Positions 42,186 through 52,154 are shown, counted from the stretch's first letter. The stretch: 64,000 bases of DNA from Acidocella sp. (GCA_031291755.1 JARLIK010000008.1:1-64000); one strand, 5' to 3'. The notes: a model not told the origin generated them from the letters alone. Made by a program: numbers and translations.

Positions 42186-43906
42186 TGTTGTCCTACTGAG
42201 AGAAGGTTGTTCCAGGTCCAGTATAGCACCAGCCCGGCCGGAAAGCGTGCCAGCATGAAAGTGAAGATGATCGGCATGAACTGGAACATCCGCGCCTGCA
42301 CCGGGTCAGGCGGGGCGGGGTTGAGTTTTTGCTGCAGGAACATGGTGAAGCCCATGATGATCGGCAGCGCGCCCAGGCCGAGATACGGCGAGATCACGGT
42401 GGGGTCGAACGGGATCAGGCCAAACAGGTTGAAGATGTTGGTGGGGTCAGGGGCCGAAAGATCGTGGATCCAGCCATAGAACGGCGCCTGGCGCATTTCG
42501 ATGGTGATATAAATAACTTTATACAGCGCAAAGAACACCGGAATCTGCACCAGCATCGGCAAACATCCCGAGGCGGGGTTGATCTTCTCGGCCTTGTACA
42601 ACGCCATGGTTTCCTGCTGGATTTTGGTGTTGTCGTCTTTGTAGAGTTCCTTGAGCGCTTTGATCTTCGGTGCCGCCGCTTTCATTTTGCCCATCGAACG
42701 ATAGGAGTAGCTCGCGAGCGGGAAGAACAGTGCCTTAACACCCACAGTGAACACCATGATGGCGAGACCGAAATTGCCGATCTGGCTGTTCAACCAATCG
42801 AGGCAGAAGAAGATCGGTTTGGTGATCAGATAGAGATGGCCAAAATCCACCGCGTGGTCGAAGCTTGGGATATTATATTGGGTTTCATAGGCATCGAGGG
42901 TTTTGACAACCTTGGCGCCGGTGAACAGATGCATGGAATCAGCCGAAGTTGCCCCCGGCGCAATGGTTTCGGGCGCGTTGCTGATGAAGTCGGTTTGGTA
43001 GGCATGGCCGTCGCCCAAAGTGGTCGGCAAATAGCGCACCGCGCCGTTTAAGTTGGCATCCTGCGCGGGGATGAGCGCGGTCAGCCAGTATTTATCGGTG
43101 ATGCCAAGCCAGCCGCCGTTGCTGGTCTCGGAATAGGCAGTGCCGTCGGCGCTATGGGTGCCGTCGGATTTGGTTGAGGCGTAGGAGATTTGCTTGAGCG
43201 TGCCGTTAATGACGCCGAGCGGGCCATCATACAGAATGTAGCTCTTCTGCTCGACCGGCAGGTAGTCGCGCGCCACCCGGCCCCAATCATACAGCTTGAT
43301 CGGCGCGCTGGTGTGGTTGATCACATGCTGGGTGACCGAGAACATGAATTTATCGTCCACGCTCAGCACTTGCTGGAAGATGACACCGGCACCGTTGTCC
43401 CACGAGAGAGTGACTGGCGCATCGGGGGTTAAAGTGTTGGCGGAAGCAGTCCACACTGTGCTGTCGGTGGGCACGGCGATGTTGCTGCCGGCTGGGTTGG
43501 TCCAGCCAAATTGGGTGTAAAACGGCGTTTTGCTGTCGCGGCGGCCAAGGATTTGCACCAGCGGGGAATTTTTGGCGGTGGTTTCGTGGTAGGCCTTCAA
43601 CTGCACATCATCGAGTACCGCGCCGGTGAGCGCCATGCTACCGATGATGTTAGGGGTGTCAATTTGCAGGCGCGGGCCATTGGCGGCGGCAACGGCACTG
43701 GCGTTGGCAACAGTACCAGCGGTGCCGCTGGCACCAGGCGCATTGGCGGCAGCCGCGGCAGGCGTGCTGGCGGCGTCCGGCTGGCTCTGGCTCGCTACCA
43801 CGGCGGGCGGTGGCGGGTGCGGCAAAAACTCAGCCTGGATGAATTGGAACGCGATGAGAATCACGGCCGATATCGCCAGCGCCATAAAAATCCGCTTTTG
43901 GTCCAT
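42122..43906 (-). CDS. yidC: Membrane protein insertase YidC
   Basis: MDQKRIFMALAISAVILIAFQFIQAEF...KAAAPKIKALKELYKDDNTKIQQETMALYKAEKINPASGCLPMLVQIPVFFALYKV; start moved to 43906. Confidence 0.96.
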   Translation of the reverse strand: MDQKRIFMALAISAVILIAFQFIQAEFLPHPPPPAVVASQSQPDAASTPAAAAANAPGASGTAGTVANASAVAAANGPRLQIDTPNIIGSMALTGAVLDDVQLKAYHETTAKNSPLVQILGRRDSKTPFYTQFGWTNPAGSNIAVPTDSTVWTASANTLTPDAPVTLSWDNGAGVIFQQVLSVDDKFMFSVTQHVINHTSAPIKLYDWGRVARDYLPVEQKSYILYDGPLGVINGTLKQISYASTKSDGTHSADGTAYSETSNGGWLGITDKYWLTALIPAQDANLNGAVRYLPTTLGDGHAYQTDFISNAPETIAPGATSADSMHLFTGAKVVKTLDAYETQYNIPSFDHAVDFGHLYLITKPIFFCLDWLNSQIGNFGLAIMVFTVGVKALFFPLASYSYRSMGKMKAAAPKIKALKELYKDDNTKIQQETMALYKAEKINPASGCLPMLVQIPVFFALYKVIYITIEMRQAPFYGWIHDLSAPDPTNIFNLFGLIPFDPTVISPYLGLGALPIIMGFTMFLQQKLNPAPPDPVQARMFQFMPIIFTFMLARFPAGLVLYWTWNNLLSVGQQWLIMRRAAGPKTTKTVLAKT

Positions 43907-43911
43907 GGGTT

Positions 43912-44148
43912 TTAAGCTTCCGAAGTGGGGGGCGGCACCGGGTCGTAACCGCCCGGATGCCAGGGATGACAAGAACAGATGCGTTTGACCGCCAGCCAAC
44001 TGCCGCGGCCAGCGCCATGCACGGCCAGCGCCTCACGGGCATAAGCGCTGCACGATGGCGCAAAGCGGCAATTATCGCCGATCAGCGGGCGTAGGGTCAG
44101 CTGGTACACCCGTACCGCGCCGGAGAGCATGGTGGCGGCGGGGCTCAT
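43912..44148 (-). CDS. yidD: Membrane protein insertion efficiency factor YidD
   Basis: YQLTLRPLIGDNCRFAPSCSAYAREALAVHGAGRGSWLAVKRICSCHPWHPGGYDPVP. Confidence 0.96.
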   Translation of the reverse strand: MSPAATMLSGAVRVYQLTLRPLIGDNCRFAPSCSAYAREALAVHGAGRGSWLAVKRICSCHPWHPGGYDPVPPPTSEA

Positions 44149-44489
44149 TGGCTAACCTCGCGCAGAGCGGTTTTGAGGTTTTGGCAGAGTGCCGTGAACG
44201 GCAGCGTGGCGGTTTCCTGTCGGCAGATGAATACCAATTCCATGCCAGTAAGCCCCATGTCGCCCAGGGTCAGCCGCGCGGCTTCCTTCAGGCGGCGGCG
44301 CGCCCGGTTGCGGGCCACGGCGTTGCCGATTTTTTTGGTGGCGGTGTAGCCCACCCGTACCGGCGCGTCGGGCGCGGCTTTCATGGCCTGCAGCACAAAG
44401 CCGGGCCGCGCCAGCTTGCGCCCACGCGACGCCATGCGCAGAAAATCAGCACGGAGCGAAAAAGTATCCGGCGGGGCGTATGAAACCAA
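44145..44489 (-). CDS. rnpA: Ribonuclease P protein component
   Basis: VRVGYTATKKIGNAVARNRARRRLKEAARL; genomic context. Confidence 0.94.
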   Translation of the reverse strand: MVSYAPPDTFSLRADFLRMASRGRKLARPGFVLQAMKAAPDAPVRVGYTATKKIGNAVARNRARRRLKEAARLTLGDMGLTGMELVFICRQETATLPFTALCQNLKTALREVSQ

Positions 44490-44515
44490 ATTCAGGCCCT
44501 CGGGGAACGCAGAAA

Positions 44516-44650
44516 TCAGGCGGAGAGTTTAGCGCGGCCCTTGGCGCGGCGATTGGCGATGACCTTGCGGCCACCAACAGTTGCCATGCGGGCGCGAAAA
44601 CCATGCCGGCGCTTGCGGACAAGTTTGGAAGGTTGATAGGTCCGTTTCAC
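44516..44650 (-). CDS. rpmH: 50S ribosomal protein L34
   Basis: GTG start: (M)[43 protein letters not shown], 44 aa; missing from ORF track because of length. Confidence 0.98.
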   Translation of the reverse strand: MKRTYQPSKLVRKRRHGFRARMATVGGRKVIANRRAKGRAKLSA

Positions 44651-44755
44651 GTTCAAAAACTCCGGCAGTAATAGGCGATAAAAACAAGTTCAGAGCCGAA
44701 CCTTGAGTGGCTCAGCCTTGGGGAAGCGGCATATAGGCGGGGGGAAGCACTCCCG

Positions 44756-46156
44756 TCAATGTTTGGATTGTCTTTTGCCCAAAAGCACAAACCGGCTGGT
44801 GCTGATGGAAGCCGCAAAAAACCCGGTGGCGGCCCCCAGCGTCAGGCAAGTGGCGGTGCCGCCTTGCATTACCAGCCCCAAGGTAAGGGCCACCAGCATG
44901 CCGCCGACGGTCTGGCCCAGCAGCCGTGCCACCGAGATCATGCCGCTGGCGCTGCCGGTGCGGTTCAAGGGGGCGGTGGTGATCATCGCTTTGTTGTTGG
45001 GGGGCTGATAAATGCCAAACCCGGCGCCTGCCACCGCAATCCGCCAGGCGATATCGAAATTCGAAGGGTTGGGCGGCATCAGCCGCAGCAATAAAAATCC
45101 GGCGGCGGTGATACACAGGCCGATGGTGGAGAGCAACGCCGCCGGATAGCGGTCGGTCAGCCGGCCCACCAATGGCCCGACCGCCATGATCGCCACCGGC
45201 CAGGGCGTCATCAGCAGGCCGGTGGCCACCGCACTGCGGCCCAGCACGCCCATCAGGTTGAAGGGCATCGAGATAATGAAGAAGTTGGACGAAACGAAGC
45301 CGAAAAATCCGGTGAGGAAAGCGGTGGTGAAGCCGAGTCGTGCCAGCAGGTCGATGGGCAACAGCGGGTCGGCGCGGCCACGCTGGCGTTGCACCAGCAC
45401 GACGAGGCTGACGCTGCCGATGGCGAGCAGACTGAGCGAAAACAGCAGGCTGGAGGCGTGGGCGAAGCTGTCGCCGCCGATGATCAGTGAGCCAAACGAC
45501 AGGGCAATGAGGATGGTGCTGAGATAGTCGAACTTGCCGCCAGTGGTGGGGGTTTTTGGCAGTGCGGTCATGGCGAAATACAATGCGGCACCGCCGAGCG
45601 GCAGATTGATGAGAAACAGCCATGGCCAGGTGGTGACTGACAGCACGCCCGCCGCCACGGTGGGGCCAAGCGCCACGCCGGCTGCCACCACGATGCCGTT
45701 CAGCGCAATGCCGCGGCCCAAAATTTTGGCCGGATAGATGAACCGTACAAGCGCCGCATTCACACTCATGATGCAGGCGCCGCCGAAACCTTGTAGGCCG
45801 CGGGCGGCGGCCAGCTCCGGCAGGGTTTTGGAAATCGCGCACAGCACTGAGGCAACCACGAACAATACTAGCCCGATCCGGCACATGCGGGCGTGGCCAA
45901 CCCGGTCGCCCATCGCTGCCAGGGGTAACAATGAAATGACACTGGCAAGCTGGTAGGCATTGACCACCCAGATCGAGGCCGAGGCGGTGGTGTGGATGCT
46001 GCTGGCGATGCTGGGCAGTGCTACGTTGACAATCGCGTAGTCGAGTACCGAGAGCAGCACCGACATCGCCACGGCGAACATCGCCCGGTTGCGGGCACCG
46101 CCGAACAGGCCGTCATGGGCGCTATCAGGGATCAGGGTCGCTGATTGAGACATCAT
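44756..46156 (-). CDS. MFS multidrug transporter, DHA2 family
   Basis: MSVLLSVLDYAIVNVALPSIASSIHTTASASIWVVNAYQLASVISLLPLAAMGDRVGHARM. Confidence 0.92.
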   Translation of the reverse strand: MMSQSATLIPDSAHDGLFGGARNRAMFAVAMSVLLSVLDYAIVNVALPSIASSIHTTASASIWVVNAYQLASVISLLPLAAMGDRVGHARMCRIGLVLFVVASVLCAISKTLPELAAARGLQGFGGACIMSVNAALVRFIYPAKILGRGIALNGIVVAAGVALGPTVAAGVLSVTTWPWLFLINLPLGGAALYFAMTALPKTPTTGGKFDYLSTILIALSFGSLIIGGDSFAHASSLLFSLSLLAIGSVSLVVLVQRQRGRADPLLPIDLLARLGFTTAFLTGFFGFVSSNFFIISMPFNLMGVLGRSAVATGLLMTPWPVAIMAVGPLVGRLTDRYPAALLSTIGLCITAAGFLLLRLMPPNPSNFDIAWRIAVAGAGFGIYQPPNNKAMITTAPLNRTGSASGMISVARLLGQTVGGMLVALTLGLVMQGGTATCLTLGAATGFFAASISTSRFVLLGKRQSKH

Positions 46157-46230
46157 CTTCCTGTATGGTGCAGGCGCGTGCCCGGACAGAGGATTTTTTG
46201 CTGGCTGCTATGAAAGACTGCCGCGCCGCC

Positions 46231-46815
46231 TCATTTCCCCAATAATTGCTGCAACATGCCGGGTGGCAGATTGATGCTGGAATTACCTTGCGGCGGCGCG
46301 AATAAATAGCCGGGGTTGTGCTGGTAGGTGACTGAAGTGGCAGTGATATCGGCTGAGCCGTGGGAATCATGGCCGGCGAAATGCAAAATCACCCCATCCG
46401 GAGTCAGGCACGCCGTGCCGGTGCCTTGCTCGTTGAGGATGAGGTATTTTTCGCAAGCCAGTCCTGCATAATGGCCTAGGCCGAGGGCGGTGAAGCGGGC
46501 CTGCCCGGCGGTGTTGAGCTGCCGGGTCAAGGCTGAGAGGTCCGGCGCGTTAACGGTGCTGTGTAATGCCGGGACCACCAGTTGCGCCGTGCCATCAGGC
46601 AGGTTGACGAGGAAGTAGGTGCCCTGGGCGGGGTCGTCGATGCGGGCGCGTTGGCCGGCGGCATCATAGGCCAGTTGGTAGGTGGCATCCTGATGGCCCG
46701 GCACCGAGAGGTTATAGGTGATGCTGACATCGCGGGTCGGCAGATAGGCCGGTGTGTTTGCCAAGGCGGCATTGGCGCTGAGGAGCAGCAGGGCGGGGCC
46801 GATAAATTTCAACAC
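46231..46815 (-). CDS. Secreted hypothetical protein
   Basis: Signal peptide MLKFIGPALLLLSANAALA; TYNLSVPGHQDATYQLAYDAAGQRARIDDP. Confidence 0.7.
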   Translation of the reverse strand: MLKFIGPALLLLSANAALANTPAYLPTRDVSITYNLSVPGHQDATYQLAYDAAGQRARIDDPAQGTYFLVNLPDGTAQLVVPALHSTVNAPDLSALTRQLNTAGQARFTALGLGHYAGLACEKYLILNEQGTGTACLTPDGVILHFAGHDSHGSADITATSVTYQHNPGYLFAPPQGNSSINLPPGMLQQLLGK

Positions 46816-47489
46816 AAATGTTCCTCTCGGGAGTGGGCGTACATGGCGGCAATTTCTGCGGCCAATAAGGTGGGCTCGGGTATCGGTTGAAAGCGGGCGG
46901 GGATTTCAACCGCACCGGCCAGCAGTACATGGTAGTCATCGCGCGGCACTTCCACCGCCCCGAAGCGGGTGAGATGGGCGGTGATGAACTGGGTATCGAG
47001 CAGCACGAAGCCGCCCAGGCGCAGCCTGGCCACCAGATGCACCAGGGCGATTTTTGAAGCGTCGGTGGCGGTGGAGAACATGCTCTCACCGAAAAACGCC
47101 CCGCCGAGCGAGGCGCCGTACAGCCCACCGGCCAATGTTCCATCAGCCCATACCTCGACACTATGGGCAAAGCCTAGCGCGAAAAGGTCAATGAACAGCC
47201 GCTCGATCTCGAGGTTGATCCAGGTTTCAGGGCGGTTGGCGCGGGCGGCGGCACAGGCGGCGATGATGGCGGCGAACTGGGTATCAGCGGTGACGCTGAA
47301 TTTGCCGCTGCGCAGGGTTTTCATCAGGCTGCGTGGCAGATGGAATTTATCAAGCGGCAGCACACCTCGTGCCTCCGGGTCGAGCCAGTGCAGCGCCCGG
47401 CTGGCGCGTGATTCCGCCATCGGGAACATCCCCAGCCGGTAGGCCCGGAGCAGCAGGTCGGCGGTGAGGACAAAAGACCGGGCTGACAT
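46809..47489 (-). CDS. aat: Leucyl/phenylalanyl-tRNA--protein transferase
   Basis: LLRAYRLGMFPMAESRASRALHWLDPEARGVLPLDKFHLPRSLMKTLR...YGASLGGAFFGESMFS; start moved to 47489. Confidence 0.95.
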   Translation of the reverse strand: MSARSFVLTADLLLRAYRLGMFPMAESRASRALHWLDPEARGVLPLDKFHLPRSLMKTLRSGKFSVTADTQFAAIIAACAAARANRPETWINLEIERLFIDLFALGFAHSVEVWADGTLAGGLYGASLGGAFFGESMFSTATDASKIALVHLVARLRLGGFVLLDTQFITAHLTRFGAVEVPRDDYHVLLAGAVEIPARFQPIPEPTLLAAEIAAMYAHSREEHLC

Positions 47490-47560
47490 GGGGCAAGCCT
47501 GCCATGGTGCGTGGATTCGGAGAAGTGAAACAACCGCAACGCTTGCGGCGGGCAAAAATA

Positions 47561-47586
47561 TACCCCGGGTATTGCTACCCGGGGTA
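47561..47586 (-). terminator. Rho-independent terminator downstream of the His-rich ORF
   Basis: Perfect 11-bp stem TACCCCGGGTA-loop-TACCCGGGGTA; reverse strand continues TATTTTT. Confidence 0.75.
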
Positions 47587-47732
47587 CTTCGGACGTTTCC
47601 TGAAGAGTTAGCGTTTATACGCGCTTATTTGATCTTGTCGGGAGTTGGTTAGGGCCTGATCGTTTGAGGTGAACGCGCACCGCGCGGCAACCGAAATCGT
47701 GAATCAGCCTTTTGTATTATACTCTAGCGGGC

Positions 47733-47954
47733 TTAGCGTTCCGGTGAGGATACGGCCCAGGAATGGCTGTGCACAAGACCATCATCATGGTCGTGGTGCT
47801 GAGGGCGGGCAGCGGCGGCCTGCTTTTCCATAGCGGCGCGGCGGCGGCCGGCGTGCGGAGCCTCGGCGGAGGTCCAGGAATGGCTGTGCACCAGGCCGTC
47901 GTCATGATCGGTGTGGCCGTGGGACGTGTGATTGATGCGGGTCTGAGTCAACAT
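47733..47954 (-). CDS. Small His/Asp-rich protein with duplicated HDDGLVHSHSW motif
   Basis: MLTQTRINHTSHGHTDHDDGLVHSHSWTSAEAPHAGRRRAAMEKQAAAARPQHHDHDDGLVHSHSWAVSSPER; AAAGGA upstream, terminator downstream. Confidence 0.6.
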   Translation of the reverse strand: MLTQTRINHTSHGHTDHDDGLVHSHSWTSAEAPHAGRRRAAMEKQAAAARPQHHDHDDGLVHSHSWAVSSPER

Positions 47955-48096
47955 GGTCAAAATCCTTTAGCGAGGCCGTGGAGCGATGCGTTTGGCGATG
48001 AGTGAATTATTTACACATCCAGACCGAATGTCACGCGCTAAATGGCCCCAAAAACCCCCGTTTTACCGAAATCAGTAGATGACTTGACTGTAAAAC

Positions 48097-48111
48097 TTTG
48101 CTAATTGTAAA
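48097..48111. promoter_or_regulatory. Candidate autoregulatory ScfR/RamB-like site
   Basis: TTTGC-TAATT-GTAAA imperfect palindrome immediately before the ATG at 48114. Confidence 0.4.
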
Positions 48112-48113
48112 TC

Positions 48114-49511
48114 ATGTCAAAGACCGTCATTGGTAAAACCATCCGCCGGCTGCGGATGGAGCAAGGGTTTTCTCAGCAGGGGCTGGCGCAAAAGCTCGGC
48201 ATTTCAACTAGTTATTTGAATTTGGTCGAGCATGACCAGCGCGGCGTGACCGCCAGCCTGCTGTTTAAGCTCACCGATATCCTGAAAGTTGACCTCGCCT
48301 CGCTCTCGGGCGTGCAGGAGCGGCAGTTTGAGGTTGGCTTGCGCGAGGTGTTCGGCGACCCGCTGCTGGGGACCGACCCGGTGCCGGAGGCGGAAATTCA
48401 GGCTCTGGCGGCCTCGGCCCCCAATGGCGTTCGGGCGATATTGGCGCTGCACCGGGCCTGGGCGGGGGCGCGCGAGGAATCCGGCGGGATCACCCTGCCC
48501 TCGGGGCGTAAAATTTTACTGCCTAATGAAGAGGTGCGGGATTTTTTCCATGAGCATGAGAATCACTTCACAGCGCTGGAGTTGAGCGCCGAGGCGATTG
48601 GCACGACGCTGAACGCCGAGACCCTGGGCATGAACCACGCGCTGGCGGAACGGCTGCGGCGCGACCATGGGCTGGTGGTCAGTGTCAAACCGCTGCCGGG
48701 CGCGCTCAGGATTTTCGATGCCAAGGCGCGGTTGCTGACCCTTTCGGAAGCCTTGCCGCGCGAAAGCCGGGGCTTTCAGATGGCGTTTCAATTAGCGTTG
48801 CTGGAATGCCGCGACACAGTGGAAAAACTGGTGAAGGAAACCGCCCCGACCTCGCGAGATGCGGCGGAGCTGATGCGGATTGGGCTGCTGAATTATATCG
48901 CCGGCGCGATTATGATGCCCTATGGCGCGGTGCTGCAAGCTGTCCGCGAGGTGCGTTATGACGTGGACGCGATCGCCGCGCGGTTTGGGGTGAGTTACGA
49001 ACAAGCCTGCCATAGGCTATCAACTTTGCAACGCAGTGGTGCCCGCGGTGTGCCGTTTTTCTTCCTGCGGGTGGACCCCGCCGGCAATGTGAGCAAGCGG
49101 TTTTCGGCGGCGGGCTTTCCCTTCATGCGCTTCGGTGGCACCTGCCCGCGCTGGATCGTCCATTCCGCCTTCGCAACACCGGGCACCACCCGCGTCCAGA
49201 TCGCGCAATTGCCGGATGGTCAGACGTTCCTCTGCTTCGCCCGCGCCGTCACCGGCCGCCCGGCCCGCTGGGGCGAGCCGCCGCCGGTGCGGGTGGTGGC
49301 CATGGGCTGTGATGTCAGCCACGCCAGCGAGCTGGTTTATGCCGATGGCATTGATATCGCGAAGGCAGCGGTTGGCATCGGGCTGTCATGCCGCCTGTGC
49401 GACCGGCAAGACTGCCGTTCACGGGCGTTTCCGCCGATCGCGCATCGGCTGACGTTGGACACCGGCACCACGAGTGCGAGTCCGTATAAGTTTGAGGTAA
49501 AGAAGAGTTAG
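48114..49511 (+). CDS. XRE HTH + ImmA/IrrE-like domain regulator, ScfR/RamB-like (DUF2083)
   Basis: IGKTIRRLRMEQGFSQQGLAQKLGISTSYLNLVEHDQRGVTASLLFKLTDIL...GLSCRLCDRQDCRSRAFPPIAHRL. Confidence 0.9.
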   Translation: MSKTVIGKTIRRLRMEQGFSQQGLAQKLGISTSYLNLVEHDQRGVTASLLFKLTDILKVDLASLSGVQERQFEVGLREVFGDPLLGTDPVPEAEIQALAASAPNGVRAILALHRAWAGAREESGGITLPSGRKILLPNEEVRDFFHEHENHFTALELSAEAIGTTLNAETLGMNHALAERLRRDHGLVVSVKPLPGALRIFDAKARLLTLSEALPRESRGFQMAFQLALLECRDTVEKLVKETAPTSRDAAELMRIGLLNYIAGAIMMPYGAVLQAVREVRYDVDAIAARFGVSYEQACHRLSTLQRSGARGVPFFFLRVDPAGNVSKRFSAAGFPFMRFGGTCPRWIVHSAFATPGTTRVQIAQLPDGQTFLCFARAVTGRPARWGEPPPVRVVAMGCDVSHASELVYADGIDIAKAAVGIGLSCRLCDRQDCRSRAFPPIAHRLTLDTGTTSASPYKFEVKKS

Positions 49512-49515
49512 GGGA

Positions 49516-49971
49516 TTACCCCCGCCGCCCTTCGAAAAACGCCCGGAGCATTTCGCTTGCCGCCTGCTCTCCCACGCCGCCAATGATTTCCGGCTTATGG
49601 TGGGTGGTGCCGTGCGCGAATACGCGCGGGCCGTGGTCCACCGCACCCGATTTTGCATCATAGGCGGCGAATACGAGCTTTTTTACCCGGTAGGCCGCGA
49701 TGGCCCCGGCGCACATCGCACAGGGCTCCAGCGTGACGGTGAGTGTGTGCTCGCTGAGGTATCGCTCTCCCAGCGCGGCGCTAGCAGCGGCCAGCACCAG
49801 CATTTCGGCGTGGCGGGCCGGGTTGTTTTCCGCCTCCACCCTATTGCCGGCCTTGGCGATGACCTTACCGCTGGCATCGGTGATGACCGCTCCCACCGGC
49901 ACCTCGCCCCGCGCGGCGGCGGCTTGGGCTTCGGCCAGGGCGATCTCCATAGGGGTTTCTGGGGCGCTCAT
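49516..49971 (-). CDS. tadA: TadA-like nucleoside/tRNA adenosine deaminase
   Basis: EVPVGAVITDASGKVIAKAGNRVEAENNPARHAEMLVLAAA...LEPCAMCAGAI; HAE and PCxxC zinc motifs. Confidence 0.9.
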   Translation of the reverse strand: MSAPETPMEIALAEAQAAAARGEVPVGAVITDASGKVIAKAGNRVEAENNPARHAEMLVLAAASAALGERYLSEHTLTVTLEPCAMCAGAIAAYRVKKLVFAAYDAKSGAVDHGPRVFAHGTTHHKPEIIGGVGEQAASEMLRAFFEGRRG

Positions 49972-50104
49972 GGCACTTTCTTGCCTTGCCCCCGCCGCAA
50001 GGTCCAGCATCCGATCGTGGTGGTGCTGACCTCCGCGTGAACCGGCGGCTCAGAAAATCAAACCTAGTATCGGCTTTCATTAAAAGACGATACTAGGTCA
50101 GCGC

Positions 50105-50815
50105 ATGGCAAAACTTCCTTTGGTCGGGCTGACGCTCGATGCCGAGCAACCCGGCGGCTACTCAAAATATCCCTGGTACGCGCTCCGGCAAAATTACACG
50201 CAAGCGGTGGCGGCGGCTGGCGGCTTGGCGGTGGCGATTCCGCATGACCCGGGTTTGGCGGCAGCGTATCTGGACCGGCTGGATGCGCTGATCGTGACCG
50301 GCGGGGCATTCGATGTGGACCCGGCTTTGTATGGCGATGCCGAACGGCATGGCACGGTGGCGCTAAAGGCAGGGCGCACCGAGGCGGAGATGGCGCTGCT
50401 CAAGGGTGCACTGGCCCGCAACATGCCGGTGCTGGGCATTTGCGGTGGCGAGCAACTGCTGGCTGTGGCGCTGGGCGGCACGTTGATCCAGCATATTCCG
50501 GACTCCGTGGCCGATGCGATGGCGCATGAGCAAACCACCTCGCATTACGAACCCGGCCACCCGGTGAAAATTCTGCCCGGCACGTTGCTGCATAAAATCG
50601 TCGGTGCCGATGTGATGCAGGTGAACACCTCGCACCATCAGGCGGTGCGGGAGGCTGGCCGCGCCACCGTGAATGCGCTGGCGGCGGACGGCGTGATCGA
50701 AGGTATTGAAGATGCCGCCTATAAATTTTGCCTCGGCGTGCAGTGGCACCCGGAATATTTGATCGATGCTGGTGACACCCGAATATTTGCCGCCCTGATA
50801 GGAGCCGCACAATGA
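50105..50815 (+). CDS. Gamma-glutamyl-gamma-aminobutyrate hydrolase family (class I GATase)
   Basis: LIVTGGAFDVDPALYGD...MPVLGICGGEQLLAVALGGTLIQHI...GVQWHPEYLI. Confidence 0.9.
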   Translation: MAKLPLVGLTLDAEQPGGYSKYPWYALRQNYTQAVAAAGGLAVAIPHDPGLAAAYLDRLDALIVTGGAFDVDPALYGDAERHGTVALKAGRTEAEMALLKGALARNMPVLGICGGEQLLAVALGGTLIQHIPDSVADAMAHEQTTSHYEPGHPVKILPGTLLHKIVGADVMQVNTSHHQAVREAGRATVNALAADGVIEGIEDAAYKFCLGVQWHPEYLIDAGDTRIFAALIGAAQ

Positions 50816-51564
50816 CTGATGACACTCCCGCTAATGACGCGCCGCGTGGTGAGCGCATTGCCAAATATCTCTCGCGTGCCGGTATCGCCAGCCGGCGAGA
50901 TGCTGAGGCGCTGATCGCGGCGGGCAAGGTGCGGATGAATAATGAGAATGTCACCCACCCGGCGGTGTTTGTGAACCCTGGTGACATGGTGGTGGTGAAT
51001 GGCAAACCGGTAAGCCAGCCCGAGCGAACCCGGCTATGGCGCTACCATAAGCCCGACGGCCTGGTGACCACCCATAAGGACCCCGAAGGCCGCCCCACCG
51101 TGTTTGAAAAACTGCCGCCGGATTTGCCGCGCGTGATCAGCGTGGGGCGGCTGGATTTAACCTCCGAAGGGCTGCTGCTACTAACCAACGACGGCGCCCT
51201 CTCGCGCCAGTTGGAATTGCCCGCCACTGGCTGGCTGCGGCGCTACCGGGTGCGGGTGCATGGCGGCGTGGCGCCGGATAAATTGCGGCGTCTGGCTGAC
51301 GGCATGGTGGTGGACGGCGAGCAGTTCGGGCCGATCGAGGCGGCGGTGGATTCCGTGCAGCGCGCCAATACCTGGCTGAGCATGTCATTGAAGGAAGGCA
51401 AAAACCGTGAGATCCGCCGGGTGATGGATGCGCTGCTGCTGCCGGTCACGCGCCTCATACGGGTGGCGTATGGGCCGTTCCAGTTGGGTAATTTGGAGCG
51501 CGGCGCGGTGGAGGAAGTGAATGGCAAGATTTTGCGCGAGCAGGTCCCCGGTTTGAAGAAATGA
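50812..51564 (+). CDS. rRNA pseudouridine synthase, RluB-like
   Basis: S4 domain GERIAKYLSRAGIASRRDAEALIAAGKVRMN; VGRLDLTSEGLLLLTNDG; EGKNREIRRVMDAL. Confidence 0.93.
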   Translation: MTDDTPANDAPRGERIAKYLSRAGIASRRDAEALIAAGKVRMNNENVTHPAVFVNPGDMVVVNGKPVSQPERTRLWRYHKPDGLVTTHKDPEGRPTVFEKLPPDLPRVISVGRLDLTSEGLLLLTNDGALSRQLELPATGWLRRYRVRVHGGVAPDKLRRLADGMVVDGEQFGPIEAAVDSVQRANTWLSMSLKEGKNREIRRVMDALLLPVTRLIRVAYGPFQLGNLERGAVEEVNGKILREQVPGLKK

Positions 51565-52118
51565 CCAGCCCGCGGATTATCGCAGGCACGCTGAAGGGCA
51601 AGAAATTGGCTACGCCCGCGGGGCTGGCCACTCGGCCCACCAGCGGGCGGGCGCGCCAGGCGGCGTTTGATATTCTGCTGCACGCACCTTGGGCCGGGGT
51701 GGGGTTCATGCAAAAAGCCCGGGTGCTGGATGTGTTTGCCGGCACCGGCGCGTTTGGGCTGGAAGCGCTCTCACGTGGGGCGGCGGCGGCGACGTTTATT
51801 GAATTGTCGCGTGACGCTCAGGCGGTGATCAAAGCCAATATTCTGGCCTGCAAGGTTGAGGCAAAAACCCGGGTGATGGGCGCTGATGCGCTACGGCCAC
51901 CGCCGGGGCATCCGCATGAGCTGGTGTTTTTTGACCCTCCCTACGGGCAGAATTTGATTCCCCGCGCCCTGCACGCGCTGAGCCTCACCGGCTGGATCGC
52001 GCCGGGGGCGATCCTGGTGGCGGAGCTGGGACCCGAGGATGAACTGGCCCCGGCGGAAATTTTAGCCGAGCGGGTGCATGGCAAGGCGCGATTATTATTC
52101 TGGCGTGCCAAGCCGTAA
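51561..52118 (+). CDS. rsmD: 16S rRNA m2G966 methyltransferase
   Basis: PRIIAGTLKGKKLATPAGLATRPTSGRARQAAFDIL...VLDVFAGTGAFGLEALSRGA...FFDPPYGQNL. Confidence 0.95.
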   Translation: MTSPRIIAGTLKGKKLATPAGLATRPTSGRARQAAFDILLHAPWAGVGFMQKARVLDVFAGTGAFGLEALSRGAAAATFIELSRDAQAVIKANILACKVEAKTRVMGADALRPPPGHPHELVFFDPPYGQNLIPRALHALSLTGWIAPGAILVAELGPEDELAPAEILAERVHGKARLLFWRAKP

Positions 52119-52154
52119 TCGGCCATCCTCTGCCCAAAGCGGCAGGGGGAAGCC

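Noticed and set aside
44516-44755. Chromosomal origin next to rpmH
   Set aside because: No DnaA boxes or dnaA visible beside rpmH here.
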